NCBI RefSeq assembly: GCF_000422205.1
Contig: NZ_ATHV01000001.1
Location: 1 to 64,000 of the forward strand
Direction: 5' to 3'
Length of the DNA: 64,000 nucleotides
From: Desulfovibrio sp. X2
Lineage (GTDB): Bacteria > Desulfobacterota > Desulfovibrionia > Desulfovibrionales > Desulfovibrionaceae
Shown here one piece after another: positions 42,977 through 50,937 of the stretch. The notes under the pieces are model-generated. The model did no database searches. It was not told the DNA's origin and worked only from the letters and a program-made list of their open reading frames with translations. Each line of letters opens with the position of its first letter. The first letter of the stretch is position 1. The translations under genes were made by a program, and so were the position numbers.

Positions 42977-43912
42977 ATGGAATTCGAGTGCATGTCGCTG
43001 GAAGACCTCGGGATCGAGGGCGTGCAGCAGCTCCTCTACGTCGAGCGCTACGCTTGGCTGTCCCTTTCGCCGGACATGGCCGCTGTCATATCCCTGGACG
43101 GGATGTTCGAGGACTGCAACACGCACTGGGAGAACCAGGTCGGCTACCCGCGTGAGGTACTGCAGGGCGGCTATCTTGTGGAGTACATCCACTTCGACGA
43201 CCGCGAGCGCGCCCTGGCCGAGATGCAGAAGCTGGTCACCTCGGACATCGGCTCGGCCAACCTCTCGTTCCGTTTCCTCTCCCACGACGGCGACTTCCAT
43301 CGCCTCGGCCTGAACGTCGTCTACTCCCCCTTCCACGAGGCCTATTTCTGCACGGGCCGCGACCTCGACCGTGTTCAGGCCGCGGACAGCACGCGCCTGG
43401 CCTACCGCGACGCCCTCACCGGCCTGGGCAACCGCCTGCGCCTGGAGGAGGACCTGCCGCGCGCCCTGGCCCAGGCCAAGAACCAGGGCACCGTGGCCGC
43501 CGTGGTCTTCATCGACCTGGACGGCTTCAAGAACGTCAACGACACGCTCGGCCACCGCGGGGGCGATTCCCTGCTCGTGCGCGTGGGCGAACGCATGGCC
43601 CATTGCCTGGGCGACATCGGGCGCATCTACCGCCAGGGCGGCGACGAGTTCGTGGCCCTGCTGCCCCTGTGCGAGGGCCGGGACAAGGCGGAACAGGTCG
43701 CCCGCCTCCTGGTGGAGTGCCTGCAGCCCGCATTCCTGGTCAACGACCTCGAGGTGCGCGTCGGCGCCTCGCTCGGCGTGGCGCTCTATCCGCACGACGC
43801 GCAGGACACGAACGGCCTTCTGGAAAAGGCGGACCTGGCCATGTACCGGGTCAAGAAGGCGGGCAAGAACGCCTTCGCCTTCCACGGCGACACCGCCCAG
43901 ACCTGCGCCTGA
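42977..43912 (+). CDS. PAS-GGDEF diguanylate cyclase
   Basis: The 311-residue soluble protein has a PAS domain (about 25-130, FEDCNTHWENQVGYPREVL) and a GGDEF domain (about 140-305) with the intact active site RQGGDEFVAL (221-225) and the DALTGLGNR start. It should make cyclic di-GMP. The product-inhibition I-site RxxD normally five residues before GGDEF is absent, so feedback control may be lost. No EAL domain is present. The ATG at 42977 has only a weak ribosome site; Met6 is an alternative. The HAD gene follows 20 bp later, so the two are probably cotranscribed. Confidence 0.92.
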   Translation: MEFECMSLEDLGIEGVQQLLYVERYAWLSLSPDMAAVISLDGMFEDCNTHWENQVGYPREVLQGGYLVEYIHFDDRERALAEMQKLVTSDIGSANLSFRFLSHDGDFHRLGLNVVYSPFHEAYFCTGRDLDRVQAADSTRLAYRDALTGLGNRLRLEEDLPRALAQAKNQGTVAAVVFIDLDGFKNVNDTLGHRGGDSLLVRVGERMAHCLGDIGRIYRQGGDEFVALLPLCEGRDKAEQVARLLVECLQPAFLVNDLEVRVGASLGVALYPHDAQDTNGLLEKADLAMYRVKKAGKNAFAFHGDTAQTCA

Positions 43913-43932
43913 GCCGCGAGCAGGGCCCGGCC

Positions 43933-44442
43933 ATGCCTCCCCCGGAAACCACGCCGCCCTCGGACCGCAAGCCCCTGTGCATCGAGGTGCCGGGCGTCGG
44001 GCGCCTCGAGCTTTCCCACCTGGTCCTCGACTACAACGGCACCCTGGCCCTGGACGGCGAGCTGCTCGAGGGCGTGGCCGAGCGCATGCGCGTCCTGGCG
44101 GGCCTGCTCACGGTCCACGTCCTGACCGCGGACACGCACGGCAGCGCCGCCGACAGGCTGGCCGGTCTCCCCGTGCGCCTGGCCCTGGTCACGCCGACCG
44201 AGCAGGAAGAAGCCAAGCTGCGCTACGTCACGGTGCTGGGCGCCGCGCGCTGCGCGGCCGTGGGCAACGGGGCCAACGACACGGCCATGCTGCGCGCGGC
44301 CGCCCTGGGAGTGGCCGTGATCGGCCGAGAGGGAGCGGCCTCGGCGGTCCTTGCGGCAGCGAGCGTGGTCGTGCGCGACGTGCGTGACGGCCTGGACCTC
44401 CTGCTGCGTCCCCTGCGCCTGGCCGCCACGCTGCGCCGCTAG
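43933..44442 (+). CDS. HAD-family protein related to P-type ATPase catalytic domains
   Basis: The 169-residue protein has HAD motif I as LVLDYNGTLALDG (D at about 36; the usual second Asp is Asn). It also has VLTADTHGSA (motif II) and VGNGANDTAML (motif IV). It lacks any cap domain or membrane helix. This matches the small soluble group annotated as soluble P-type ATPases (COG4087), whose reaction is unknown. The DxN change removes the general acid used by HAD phosphatases, so it may behave like an ATPase P-domain. It lies 20 bp after the diguanylate cyclase gene. Confidence 0.85.
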   Translation: MPPPETTPPSDRKPLCIEVPGVGRLELSHLVLDYNGTLALDGELLEGVAERMRVLAGLLTVHVLTADTHGSAADRLAGLPVRLALVTPTEQEEAKLRYVTVLGAARCAAVGNGANDTAMLRAAALGVAVIGREGAASAVLAAASVVVRDVRDGLDLLLRPLRLAATLRR

Positions 44443-44470
44443 CCGCTAGCCGCTTCCGCTCAGCCCTGCG

Positions 44471-44812
44471 CTACTGCGCAGGCTTCACGGTCAGGTTGTT
44501 TTCCACCTTCTTCACGCCGGTCACCGCCGCCGTCACCTTGCCTGCCTCGGTCACCATGTCCTGGTTGTTGACCGTGCCGCTCAGGGTGACCACGCCCTGG
44601 TTCGTGTCCACGCTGATCTGCATGGAGTTGAGCATGGAATCCTGCAGGATGGCGGCCTTGACCTTGGTCGTGATGGTCGCGTCGTCCACGTACTGCTCGG
44701 TGGACTTCTCCTTGCTCGCCATCTCCTTCTTCTCGTTGCCCGAGCACCCGAAGGCCAGGGACAGCAGGGCGAGGCATGCGAACGCCTTCATGATCTGCTT
44801 CAGTGTCGGCAT
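44471..44812 (-). CDS. BON-domain lipoprotein
   Basis: The 113-residue protein has a lipoprotein signal (LALLSLAFGC, Cys about 23) and a single BON domain (about 40-113, DDATITTKVKAAILQDSML ... VVTLSGTVNNQDMVTEAG ... VKKVENNLTVKP). BON proteins such as OsmY and DolP bind phospholipid and support envelope integrity. AAGGAG lies 9 bases before the ATG. A TTGACA promoter sits about 85 bp upstream. It is convergent with the HAD gene; a small dyad (CCTGCGC/GCGCAGG, 44465-44482) overlaps the stop codon. Confidence 0.92.
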   Translation of the reverse strand: MPTLKQIMKAFACLALLSLAFGCSGNEKKEMASKEKSTEQYVDDATITTKVKAAILQDSMLNSMQISVDTNQGVVTLSGTVNNQDMVTEAGKVTAAVTGVKKVENNLTVKPAQ

Positions 44813-44894
44813 GGCTGCACGCTCCTTTTGCGATAGCATCGCAAGTGGTTGTAACAGGTTTTGGAATATGAGGGGATTCCAGAGCCTAGCGGGG

Positions 44895-44922
44895 ATATTA
44901 CCGTAGCGGCACCAGCTGTCAA
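44895..44922 (-). promoter_or_regulatory. Sigma-70 promoter of the BON lipoprotein gene
   Basis: On the minus strand a perfect TTGACA (44917-44922 complement) and TAATAT (44895-44900 complement) are 16 bp apart. Predicted start is near 44888, giving a 5' leader of about 75 bases. Confidence 0.65.
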
Positions 44923-45084
44923 CACGAAGGCTGCGTTTTTCTGCTTTGCTGCTGCGCGGGAAATACGTCCCGAACATGGCGTGACGCACGAGAAAAGAGA
45001 CGTCATGCGCGGCCGCGCGCGATGCTCCGGGAAAACCGGATGCGCGGAGAAATCGGATTCGAGGGAGAGGGAGGAGTCCCTGGG

Positions 45085-46161
45085 CTACTGCAGGCGCACG
45101 AGGCGGAAGCCGGAGCTCGGGTCGCGCGCCTGCGCGTCGCGCTCGTAGCGGTTCACGCAGCGGGCGTTGCGCAGCGGGCTGCCCAGGCGGCCGCCGCGCA
45201 GCACGCCGGGCCCTTCGGCCTGCTGCCCCGCGTGCAGGGGGTAGGGGGCGTAGGTGTCGTCGGTCCATTCCCAGACGCCGCCGGACATGTTCTCGAGGCC
45301 CAGCAGGTTGGGGCCGGACGAGGCCTGGACAGGCGCCTCCAGGTTGCCGGACATGCGGCCGTCCGGCGTGGAGAAGGGGAAGAGGCGGCCGCCGCTGCGG
45401 CAGGCGTTCTCCCACTGCGCCTCGCTCGGCAGGGCGTAGTGCGCGCCGGTCTTCGCGGAGAGCCAGGCGGCGTAGGCCCGGGCGTCCTCGCGGCTGACCC
45501 CGCTGGCCGGGGCCGTGGCCGCGTCCGGCAGCGGGGCGTAGCTCCCGTCCGCGTGCGACAGGCCCGGAAAGTCCCCGCCGCGGCCCGTGGCGTTCAGGAA
45601 GGCGGCGAAGGCCGCGTTGTTCACCGGCGTGGTGGAGATGGCGTAGGCGCCCGGGCAGGCGGGAAAGACCGGCTGCTCGTCCGGTTCGCAGACCGGGTTC
45701 CAGGGGCCGCAGCCCATGTCGAAGCAGCGTCCGTCCAGGGGGATGAAGGTCAGGCCGCTCACCGGCTCGGGTTGAAGCTCCACGGCCACGAGCTCGCCGT
45801 CCACGGCGCCCGCCAGGCCGCCCGGAAAATCCTCGCCCGCCTCCCAGACGATGCGCTTGCCGGGCCCGGCCGTAACCGTGCCCAGGTCTCCAGAGAGGTG
45901 CAGGGCGCGCGGGTCGAGGAGCTTTTCGCCCAGGCGCAGGAGCAGGCCCACGTGGGCCGTGGGCGTGGTCGAGGCGAGGTCGTAGGTCAGCACGACCCGC
46001 TGCCCGTCCTGCGCTGTGGCCAGGTTGAGCGTCGCGGCCGCTCCGGCCGGGGCCGGGCGCAGCACGAGCGCGGCCAGGAGGCAGGCCAGGGCCGTGAGCA
46101 GGAAGGGACGCGCGCTTCGGCGGCGGGAGGGCTGGCTGAAAAGCGGCGCGTCGCTGCGCAT
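45085..46161 (-). CDS. Exported formylglycine-generating-enzyme-fold (SUMF1/EgtB-like) protein
   Basis: The 358-residue protein has a signal peptide or anchor (about 18-40, ending PAPAGAAA). A beta-rich N-terminal region (about 42-135) is followed by a C-type-lectin-like FGE domain (about 135-358). FGE hallmarks are ISTTPVNNAAFAAFLNATG, GVSREDARAYAAWLSAKTG, LPSEAQWENACRSGG, GVWEWTDDTYAPYP, and the terminal SSGFRLVRLQ. Only one Cys (ARCVNRYE) remains near the usual copper-binding pair, so oxidase activity is unlikely. No sulfatase gene is nearby. It is 12 bp downstream of the zinc-ribbon membrane protein gene, so the two form an operon. Confidence 0.87.
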   Translation of the reverse strand: MRSDAPLFSQPSRRRSARPFLLTALACLLAALVLRPAPAGAAATLNLATAQDGQRVVLTYDLASTTPTAHVGLLLRLGEKLLDPRALHLSGDLGTVTAGPGKRIVWEAGEDFPGGLAGAVDGELVAVELQPEPVSGLTFIPLDGRCFDMGCGPWNPVCEPDEQPVFPACPGAYAISTTPVNNAAFAAFLNATGRGGDFPGLSHADGSYAPLPDAATAPASGVSREDARAYAAWLSAKTGAHYALPSEAQWENACRSGGRLFPFSTPDGRMSGNLEAPVQASSGPNLLGLENMSGGVWEWTDDTYAPYPLHAGQQAEGPGVLRGGRLGSPLRNARCVNRYERDAQARDPSSGFRLVRLQ

Positions 46162-46173
46162 GGGTCGGTCGGC

Positions 46174-46638
46174 CTAGCCTTTCCCCGCGCGCGGCGGGAT
46201 GTTGAGATGCAGGCGGAAGAAGACGCTGTGCGGACCGGCCTGGTCCTGGGCGGAGGGCGGGACGTTCCCTGTCGCCGCCGCGGAAGCGGGAGCGGGCGGG
46301 GCCGGGGGAGCGGACTGCGCCGCCTGCTGCCCCGCCTGGGAGTTCGCGGCCGTCTCCACGGCCGGCCGGCCGGGCGCGTCGGACGCGGAGAAGAGCGAGA
46401 CAGGCCGAAAGCCCAGGAAATAGGCGGCCACGGCGAGGCCCACGGCGAGAAGGAAGACACCCGCCACGGGCAGGAACCACGTCTTGGCCACGAGATAGCG
46501 CTTGAGGCAGGCGCGGCAGCGGAAGGGACGGTAGGGCAGCAGCGGACCGAAGAGCGATTCGGCCACGCGCTTGCGCGAGGGCCAGAATTCCCGGCTGCCG
46601 CAATGGGGGCACGTGTTGCTCGGCGTTCTTCCCTGCAT
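46174..46638 (-). CDS. Zinc-ribbon single-pass membrane protein
   Basis: The 154-residue protein has an N-terminal zinc ribbon, with Cys residues in SNTCPHCGSREFWPSRKR and PFRCRACLKRYLV (positions about 10, 13, 41, 44). One transmembrane helix follows (about 54-77, WFLPVAGVFLLAVGLAVAAYFLG), then a Pro/Ala/Gln-rich periplasmic tail. The chosen ATG at 46638 follows CGAGGAC; an in-frame TTG at 46665 is less likely. It precedes the FGE-fold gene, and both may serve one envelope function. I do not recognise a named family. Confidence 0.75.
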   Translation of the reverse strand: MQGRTPSNTCPHCGSREFWPSRKRVAESLFGPLLPYRPFRCRACLKRYLVAKTWFLPVAGVFLLAVGLAVAAYFLGFRPVSLFSASDAPGRPAVETAANSQAGQQAAQSAPPAPPAPASAAATGNVPPSAQDQAGPHSVFFRLHLNIPPRAGKG

Positions 46639-46759
46639 GTCCTCGTTCCGAGTCCAGGTGGCCAAATTTCGTGGCCTTGTCCCGTGGGCGAATCCGGATG
46701 GCCGGAAGCAGATTCCTGTAACCTTTTACAGTATTTTCGTGCCGGAATCCAGAGCGGCG

Positions 46760-47779
46760 TCAAAAAAGGCCTGGCGTGGGCGGCGGACAGGGCAGGCCGC
46801 GGGCAGCGGCCAGATACCGCCCCCGGGCCTCGGGATTCTCGCTGGCCTCGGCCCAGTGCAGGAGGATCCGCCTGAGATGCGTCGCGCGGATTTCCTCAGC
46901 GCGGGCAAGGCGCCGGGACGCGTCGCCTGCGGCGGCGAGGGAGTCGAGGAGCGTGGCCATGGTGCGGGCACGGTGGCGCATGCGGTGGTGCGCCTCGACC
47001 TCGGCCCGTCCCGCCGCGGCCACGCGGGCGCGGCGCTCGGGCTCGGCCAGCAGGCGGCGGGCCAGGGCGGCCACGGCCGCGGCGTCGCCCTGCGGATAGG
47101 TGAAGAGGTGCTCGCCGTCCCGGAACAGCTCCTCCTGGCCGTTGGCGATGGCCGGGGTCAGCAGGCAGGCCCCGCAGGCCAGGGCCTCGGGCACGCGGTA
47201 GTTGAGGTCCCCGCGCTCGGCCACGTTGAGCACCAGCTTGGCCTTGGGGAAAAGTCCGCGGTAGTCGCCGCGCATGACCGCAAGGCCCGGGAAGAGCCTG
47301 CCCAGCTCGTCGAGGAAGCGCACGCGGCCGGGCGTGGTCTCCGGGTCCACGGTGCCCACGAAGAGCAGGTCCCATTCGGGCTCGGGCGGGCTCTCGGGCG
47401 GGCGGTCCGTGTCCTTGGCGAAAGGCGGCAGCCAGACCAGGCGGTCTGGCGCGAGGCGGGAGGCGAAGGCCGGGATGTGGTCCTTCAGGCTCACGGCGCA
47501 GGCGTCGAAGGCCTGGGCCCAGGCCGGGTACCAGGCGTGGATGTGGCTGTCGATGCAGAAGAAGCAGGTGGGGCAGGGGAAGCTCTCCACGCCCACCATG
47601 GGCAGCGCGGCCGAGCGATCCACGTAGACCAGGGCCTCGGGCTCCTCGCCCGCCGCGGCCCTGATCTCCTCCCAGCACAGCGGCACGCCGGGCCGGAGCG
47701 GCACGTGCAGCGGCCGCCAGCCGAACTCGGGCATGTGGTCCTTGAAGGCCAGCCCGCCGATCCAGGCCACGTTCCTCAT
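46760..47779 (-). CDS. CgeB-like glycosyltransferase (GT4-type C-terminal domain)
   Basis: The 339-residue protein has an N-terminal DUF3880-like half (MRNVAWIGGLAFKDHMPEFG ... FCIDSHIHAWYPAWAQAFDA) and a C-terminal Glyco_trans_1_2 half with WDLLFVGTVDPETTPGRVRF and AKLVLNVAERGDLNYRVPEALACGACLL. The ERGDxNxRxxEALACG block is the donor-binding signature of the group. It probably adds a sugar to a surface polysaccharide or flagellin. Its start overlaps the WcbI-family gene stop (ATGA), so the two enzymes are coupled. GGGGAGGAC lies just upstream. Confidence 0.85.
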   Translation of the reverse strand: MRNVAWIGGLAFKDHMPEFGWRPLHVPLRPGVPLCWEEIRAAAGEEPEALVYVDRSAALPMVGVESFPCPTCFFCIDSHIHAWYPAWAQAFDACAVSLKDHIPAFASRLAPDRLVWLPPFAKDTDRPPESPPEPEWDLLFVGTVDPETTPGRVRFLDELGRLFPGLAVMRGDYRGLFPKAKLVLNVAERGDLNYRVPEALACGACLLTPAIANGQEELFRDGEHLFTYPQGDAAAVAALARRLLAEPERRARVAAAGRAEVEAHHRMRHRARTMATLLDSLAAAGDASRRLARAEEIRATHLRRILLHWAEASENPEARGRYLAAARGLPCPPPTPGLF

Positions 47780-48648
47780 GCGTCCTCCCCGCCCGTGTGC
47801 CGGGTATTCTCCTCGCTGCGCGCGGCCCGCAGGGCCATGACCCGCAGGTAGCCGATGAAATCCTTCTCCCCGATGAGCTTGCAGTCCACGTAGTGGCCCG
47901 CGTACTCCGCGAAGTCCATCTTCCTGCCGTAGACCTCCCACAGCCTGTCCGGCGCGGCGAAGGAGAGGCCGAAGCGGCTGGCCACGGCCGGATGCACGGG
48001 CAGCTCGATCTCCCCGAGCTCCTCGGGCACGGTCGCGGCCTCGGCGTCGGAGAGGGGCGGCAGCCCCAGGTGGGCGAGCACGCCGTCCGCCACATGGCGC
48101 AGCAGAGCCTTTTTCGGGTGGTTCACGGTGAAGAAGAGATGTTCCTTCCTGTACCGGCACAGGATCAGGTCCACGTACTTGATGGGCGTGTGCGCCTCCT
48201 TGCGCCGCTCGTGCTCGAGGGACGCGGCGGCGAGGGCGTCGAGGTCGCAGTATTTGGCCGGATCGGTGCGCAGGTAGAGGTGCAGGACCTGGGCGCGGGA
48301 GAGGCCGCGCTCGAGAAGGGCGTCGAGCAGCACGTCCGAGTAGTCGAAGTCCGGGGCCGAGGTCCACAGCGGCCAGTAGCCCTTGAAGAAGAGGTTCGGG
48401 ATGCACAGGCTGGTCGCGCCGGGAGGGAGCCTGGAGAGGAGCGCGGCGGAGGAGAGCTCGCCCCACTCGGGGCCGAGGTGCTGGTAGAGGAACAGCCCGC
48501 AGGTGGAGAGCGCCTCGGCCGGGACCTCCTCGCGCGTGTAGTTCAGGACCACGCCGCAGCGATGGCGCGCGGCGAAGCCGGGCTGCGCCAGGAGCAGGCG
48601 CGCCAGGGGCTCGCCCTGGCAGTTGGCGTGGATCAGGCAGGTCTGCAC
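47776..48648 (-). CDS. WcbI-family putative polysaccharide acetyltransferase
   Basis: The 290-residue protein opens TCLIHANCQGEPLARLLLAQP, the N-terminal WcbI signature (N-C-Q) in which the Cys lies in a CoA-binding-like fold. FLYQHLGPEWGELSSAALL and IPNLFFKGYWPLW follow, also family features. WcbI proteins are tied to capsule formation in Burkholderia and bind coenzyme A; acetyl transfer is suspected, not proven. The GTG start has AAGGGGG 6 bases upstream. It is coupled to the glycosyltransferase gene by a 4-bp overlap. Confidence 0.85.
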   Translation of the reverse strand: MQTCLIHANCQGEPLARLLLAQPGFAARHRCGVVLNYTREEVPAEALSTCGLFLYQHLGPEWGELSSAALLSRLPPGATSLCIPNLFFKGYWPLWTSAPDFDYSDVLLDALLERGLSRAQVLHLYLRTDPAKYCDLDALAAASLEHERRKEAHTPIKYVDLILCRYRKEHLFFTVNHPKKALLRHVADGVLAHLGLPPLSDAEAATVPEELGEIELPVHPAVASRFGLSFAAPDRLWEVYGRKMDFAEYAGHYVDCKLIGEKDFIGYLRVMALRAARSEENTRHTGGEDA

Positions 48649-48743
48649 GCCCCCTTGCTAGCACGAGGCGCGGCCCGGGCCAAGCGGGCGCCGCACAGGC
48701 GCCCGCGGGCAGGCCGTCGGCAGGCCGTCGGCGCAGCGATCCT

Positions 48744-48773
48744 CCGCAGGATACGGCTAGGCGTATCCTGCGG
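48744..48773 (-). terminator. Stem-loop downstream of the exported-domain gene
   Basis: CCGCAGGATACG (48744-48755) pairs perfectly with CGTATCCTGCGG (48762-48773) around GCTAGG, 9 bp past the stop codon at 48782. There is no T tail on the minus strand. The right arm and following bases recur at the left edge of the window (1-27). Confidence 0.55.
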
Positions 48774-48781
48774 ACGTCACA

Positions 48782-49159
48782 CTAGAAGGACAGGTCGAGG
48801 TTCAGCTTCTGCCCCGCGGCGAGGTCGAAGACGTGGCTGCGCAGTGAATGGGTCTCCATGGTCACCATGATCTCGTAGCCCGAGGCGGGCTTGAGGCCCG
48901 AGAAGGCGTAGCCGCCGTCGAAGCCGGTCACGTCCGTGTCAACGGTGGTGCCGTTCAGGCTCAGCTCCACGATGGCACCGATCACGGAATCGCCCGAGGG
49001 CAGGGTGATCTGGCCCGAGACGGACGCAGACTGCTGGGCGAGCGCGGGGCTCGGGGACAGGAGCGGGGAGAGCAGCGCGCACAGGCAGGCGGCGGCGAGC
49101 AGCAGGACGAGCCCGGAAAAGGGGGCGGGAATGCGGACGCGCACAGGGGACTGACGCAT
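48782..49159 (-). CDS. Exported carboxypeptidase-regulatory-like (Cna-B/transthyretin-like) domain protein
   Basis: The 125-residue protein has a signal peptide (about 15-41, ending PSPALAQQ). The mature domain is a seven-strand sandwich with SVSGQITLPSGDSVIGAIVEL, GFDGGYAFSGLKPASGYEI and the closing AAGQKLNLDLSF. This is the pattern of CarboxypepD_reg/DUF1416-like domains. The role is probably binding or scaffolding in the envelope. CCGGAGG lies just before the ATG. It is on the same strand as the Mla-type genes but separated by 120 bp. Confidence 0.8.
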   Translation of the reverse strand: MRQSPVRVRIPAPFSGLVLLLAAACLCALLSPLLSPSPALAQQSASVSGQITLPSGDSVIGAIVELSLNGTTVDTDVTGFDGGYAFSGLKPASGYEIMVTMETHSLRSHVFDLAAGQKLNLDLSF

Positions 49160-49279
49160 GGGACCTCCGGTTCGGCCGCCCCTATCATTGCCGCATTCCG
49201 CAGTAAATGGGGTCGGCGATCGGCCCGGGACGAGCCTCGCCGGGCAGCACGGCGGAATGTCCCCGGACAGCCCCCCGGC

Positions 49280-49933
49280 CTATCTGGCCGCGGCGTCCTG
49301 GGCGATGTTCTCGAGCGCCCAGGGCACGCCCTTCTTGAGCACCTTGCCCAGGGCCTGGTCGAAGCCCCCCACGATGCCGGTCATGCCGTTTCGCGTGAAC
49401 GGCACCTCGGCCTCGAAGGACCGCGAGTCCACGATGCGCGACGCGGGCTGGCGGACCAGCTTGAGCACGATGCGCACGTTGGCGCGCGGCGCGGACGGGC
49501 CGAAGTCGTCGATCTGGAATTCCCGGATGTCCGCGAGCAGCAGGTAGTCGGCGCGCAGGATGCTGGAGTCGCGCCCCACCGCCGTGATCAGGCCGGTGTT
49601 CTCGAAGGACTCGAGGAGCAGGGTCTGGACCATGGCGGGCAGGTGGCCTGTCCAGCGCACGCCCTTGTAGTAGCGGTACTCCAGGGGCTCGGGGCGCAGG
49701 GCGATGCGGTCCGTGTCCAGCGCCCGGCTGGTCGTGGGCATGGCCAGGGCGAGCTGGCTGTCCACCCTGGGCGCCTGGGCCTCGAAGGTGGACTTGGGCG
49801 AGAGGGTGTAGATGTCCGGGGCCGGGCCGTTGCCGGGCAGCCCCGAGCAGGCCGCGAGGACGAGCAGGGCGGCGAGCGCGGTCGCGGGCGCCAGGACGCG
49901 GGCGAGGATCTTCAGGCTGCGGGCGGGGCTCAT
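49280..49933 (-). CDS. PqiC/ABC-transport auxiliary lipoprotein of the Mla system
   Basis: The 217-residue product has a lipoprotein signal (VLAACSG, Cys about 29) and the ABC_trans_aux fold: PDIYTLSPKSTFEAQAP, LALAMPTTSRALDTDRIALR, YYKGVRWTGHLPAMVQTLLLESFENTG, and ADYLLLADIREFQID. Such proteins sit at the outer membrane and complete MCE lipid bridges, as PqiC does for PqiB. It overlaps the MlaD-like gene by 4 bp (ATGA). It is the last gene of the operon. Confidence 0.88.
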   Translation of the reverse strand: MSPARSLKILARVLAPATALAALLVLAACSGLPGNGPAPDIYTLSPKSTFEAQAPRVDSQLALAMPTTSRALDTDRIALRPEPLEYRYYKGVRWTGHLPAMVQTLLLESFENTGLITAVGRDSSILRADYLLLADIREFQIDDFGPSAPRANVRIVLKLVRQPASRIVDSRSFEAEVPFTRNGMTGIVGGFDQALGKVLKKGVPWALENIAQDAAAR

Positions 49934-50937
49934 TTCACGGGCTCCTCGGGCAGGCGGTTGCCGAACAGGAAGGATTGCGGGTTGGACTCCACGCGCTCGG
50001 ACAGCCGCTCCAGGCTGGCCGCCAGGGCCGAGGCCTCGCGCAGCAGCCGGTTCAGGTTGGCCAGCCCTTCGTTGGAGAAGGCGGCCACGCCGGGCGAGGA
50101 TTCCTTGACCGCGCGGTCGAGGTCGTCGGCCAGGGTGCGGAACGAGGCCGCGGCCTGGGCGAGATCCTTGTCGATGAACACGTCGGCCCGGGCGAAGGTG
50201 TCGCGGGCCGCGCTCATGGCCGTGTCGGCCTTGTCGAAGGCGGTCTGCGCCCGGCCCAGGATGACGTCCATGCGGTCGGCCATGGAGCGCATGCGGCCCG
50301 AGACCTCGGCGATGTTCCTGGCCGCGGCCCCGGCGTCCGCCAGGGTGCGGTCGATCTCCCCCCGCCTGTTCGCCACCGTGGCGGTCACGTCGCGCACGTT
50401 GCCGATGATCTGGGTCAGGGCCTTGCGGTTCTCGGGGCTCAGGACCTCGTTCAGGTTGTTCAGGAGCACGATGGCCCGGTTCAGGACCTCGGGCGCCGAG
50501 GCCACGAGCTCGGCGAGCTCGGAGCGCTGCGAGGGGATGACCGGGACCTCCTGGCCGGGCTTGGCGCGCAGCGGCGGGCTGTGGTTCGCTCCGCCGAGGA
50601 TCTGGACGAAGGTCACGCCGGTGATGCCCTTGGGCTCGAGCTTGGCCACGGAATCCTCGCGAATCGGGGTGTCCTGGCGGATGTCCACGCGCACCCGGAC
50701 CTTGGAGGGATCGTCCGGGACCACGGCGATCTCCTTCACCTGGCCGACCTTGATGCCGTTGAACTGCACGTCGCTCGCGGGCGCGAGGCCCGAGACCGGG
50801 GCCTCGAAGTAGATGTCGTAGAGCGCCGTGTTGCGTTCGAGCTGCGCCTTGGCCTTCCACCAGACGTAGCCGAAGCCGGCGAGGATCACGAGCAGGGTGA
50901 ACAGTCCCACGGCCACGTAGCGCGCCCGGATCTCCAT
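49930..50937 (-). CDS. mlaD: MlaD/MCE-domain substrate-binding protein
   Basis: The 335-residue protein has one N-terminal TM (about 9-27, VGLFTLLVILAGFGYVWWK). A single MCE domain follows (about 38-118, YFEAPVSGLAPASDVQFNGIKVGQVKEIAV ... KGITGVTFVQILGG in pieces). A long helical C-terminal region (about 140-320) could form the coiled-coil needle seen in larger MCE proteins. It should form a hexamer bridging the periplasm for phospholipid transfer. Stop and start codons overlap those of its neighbours on both sides. Confidence 0.92.
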   Translation of the reverse strand: MEIRARYVAVGLFTLLVILAGFGYVWWKAKAQLERNTALYDIYFEAPVSGLAPASDVQFNGIKVGQVKEIAVVPDDPSKVRVRVDIRQDTPIREDSVAKLEPKGITGVTFVQILGGANHSPPLRAKPGQEVPVIPSQRSELAELVASAPEVLNRAIVLLNNLNEVLSPENRKALTQIIGNVRDVTATVANRRGEIDRTLADAGAAARNIAEVSGRMRSMADRMDVILGRAQTAFDKADTAMSAARDTFARADVFIDKDLAQAAASFRTLADDLDRAVKESSPGVAAFSNEGLANLNRLLREASALAASLERLSERVESNPQSFLFGNRLPEEPVK

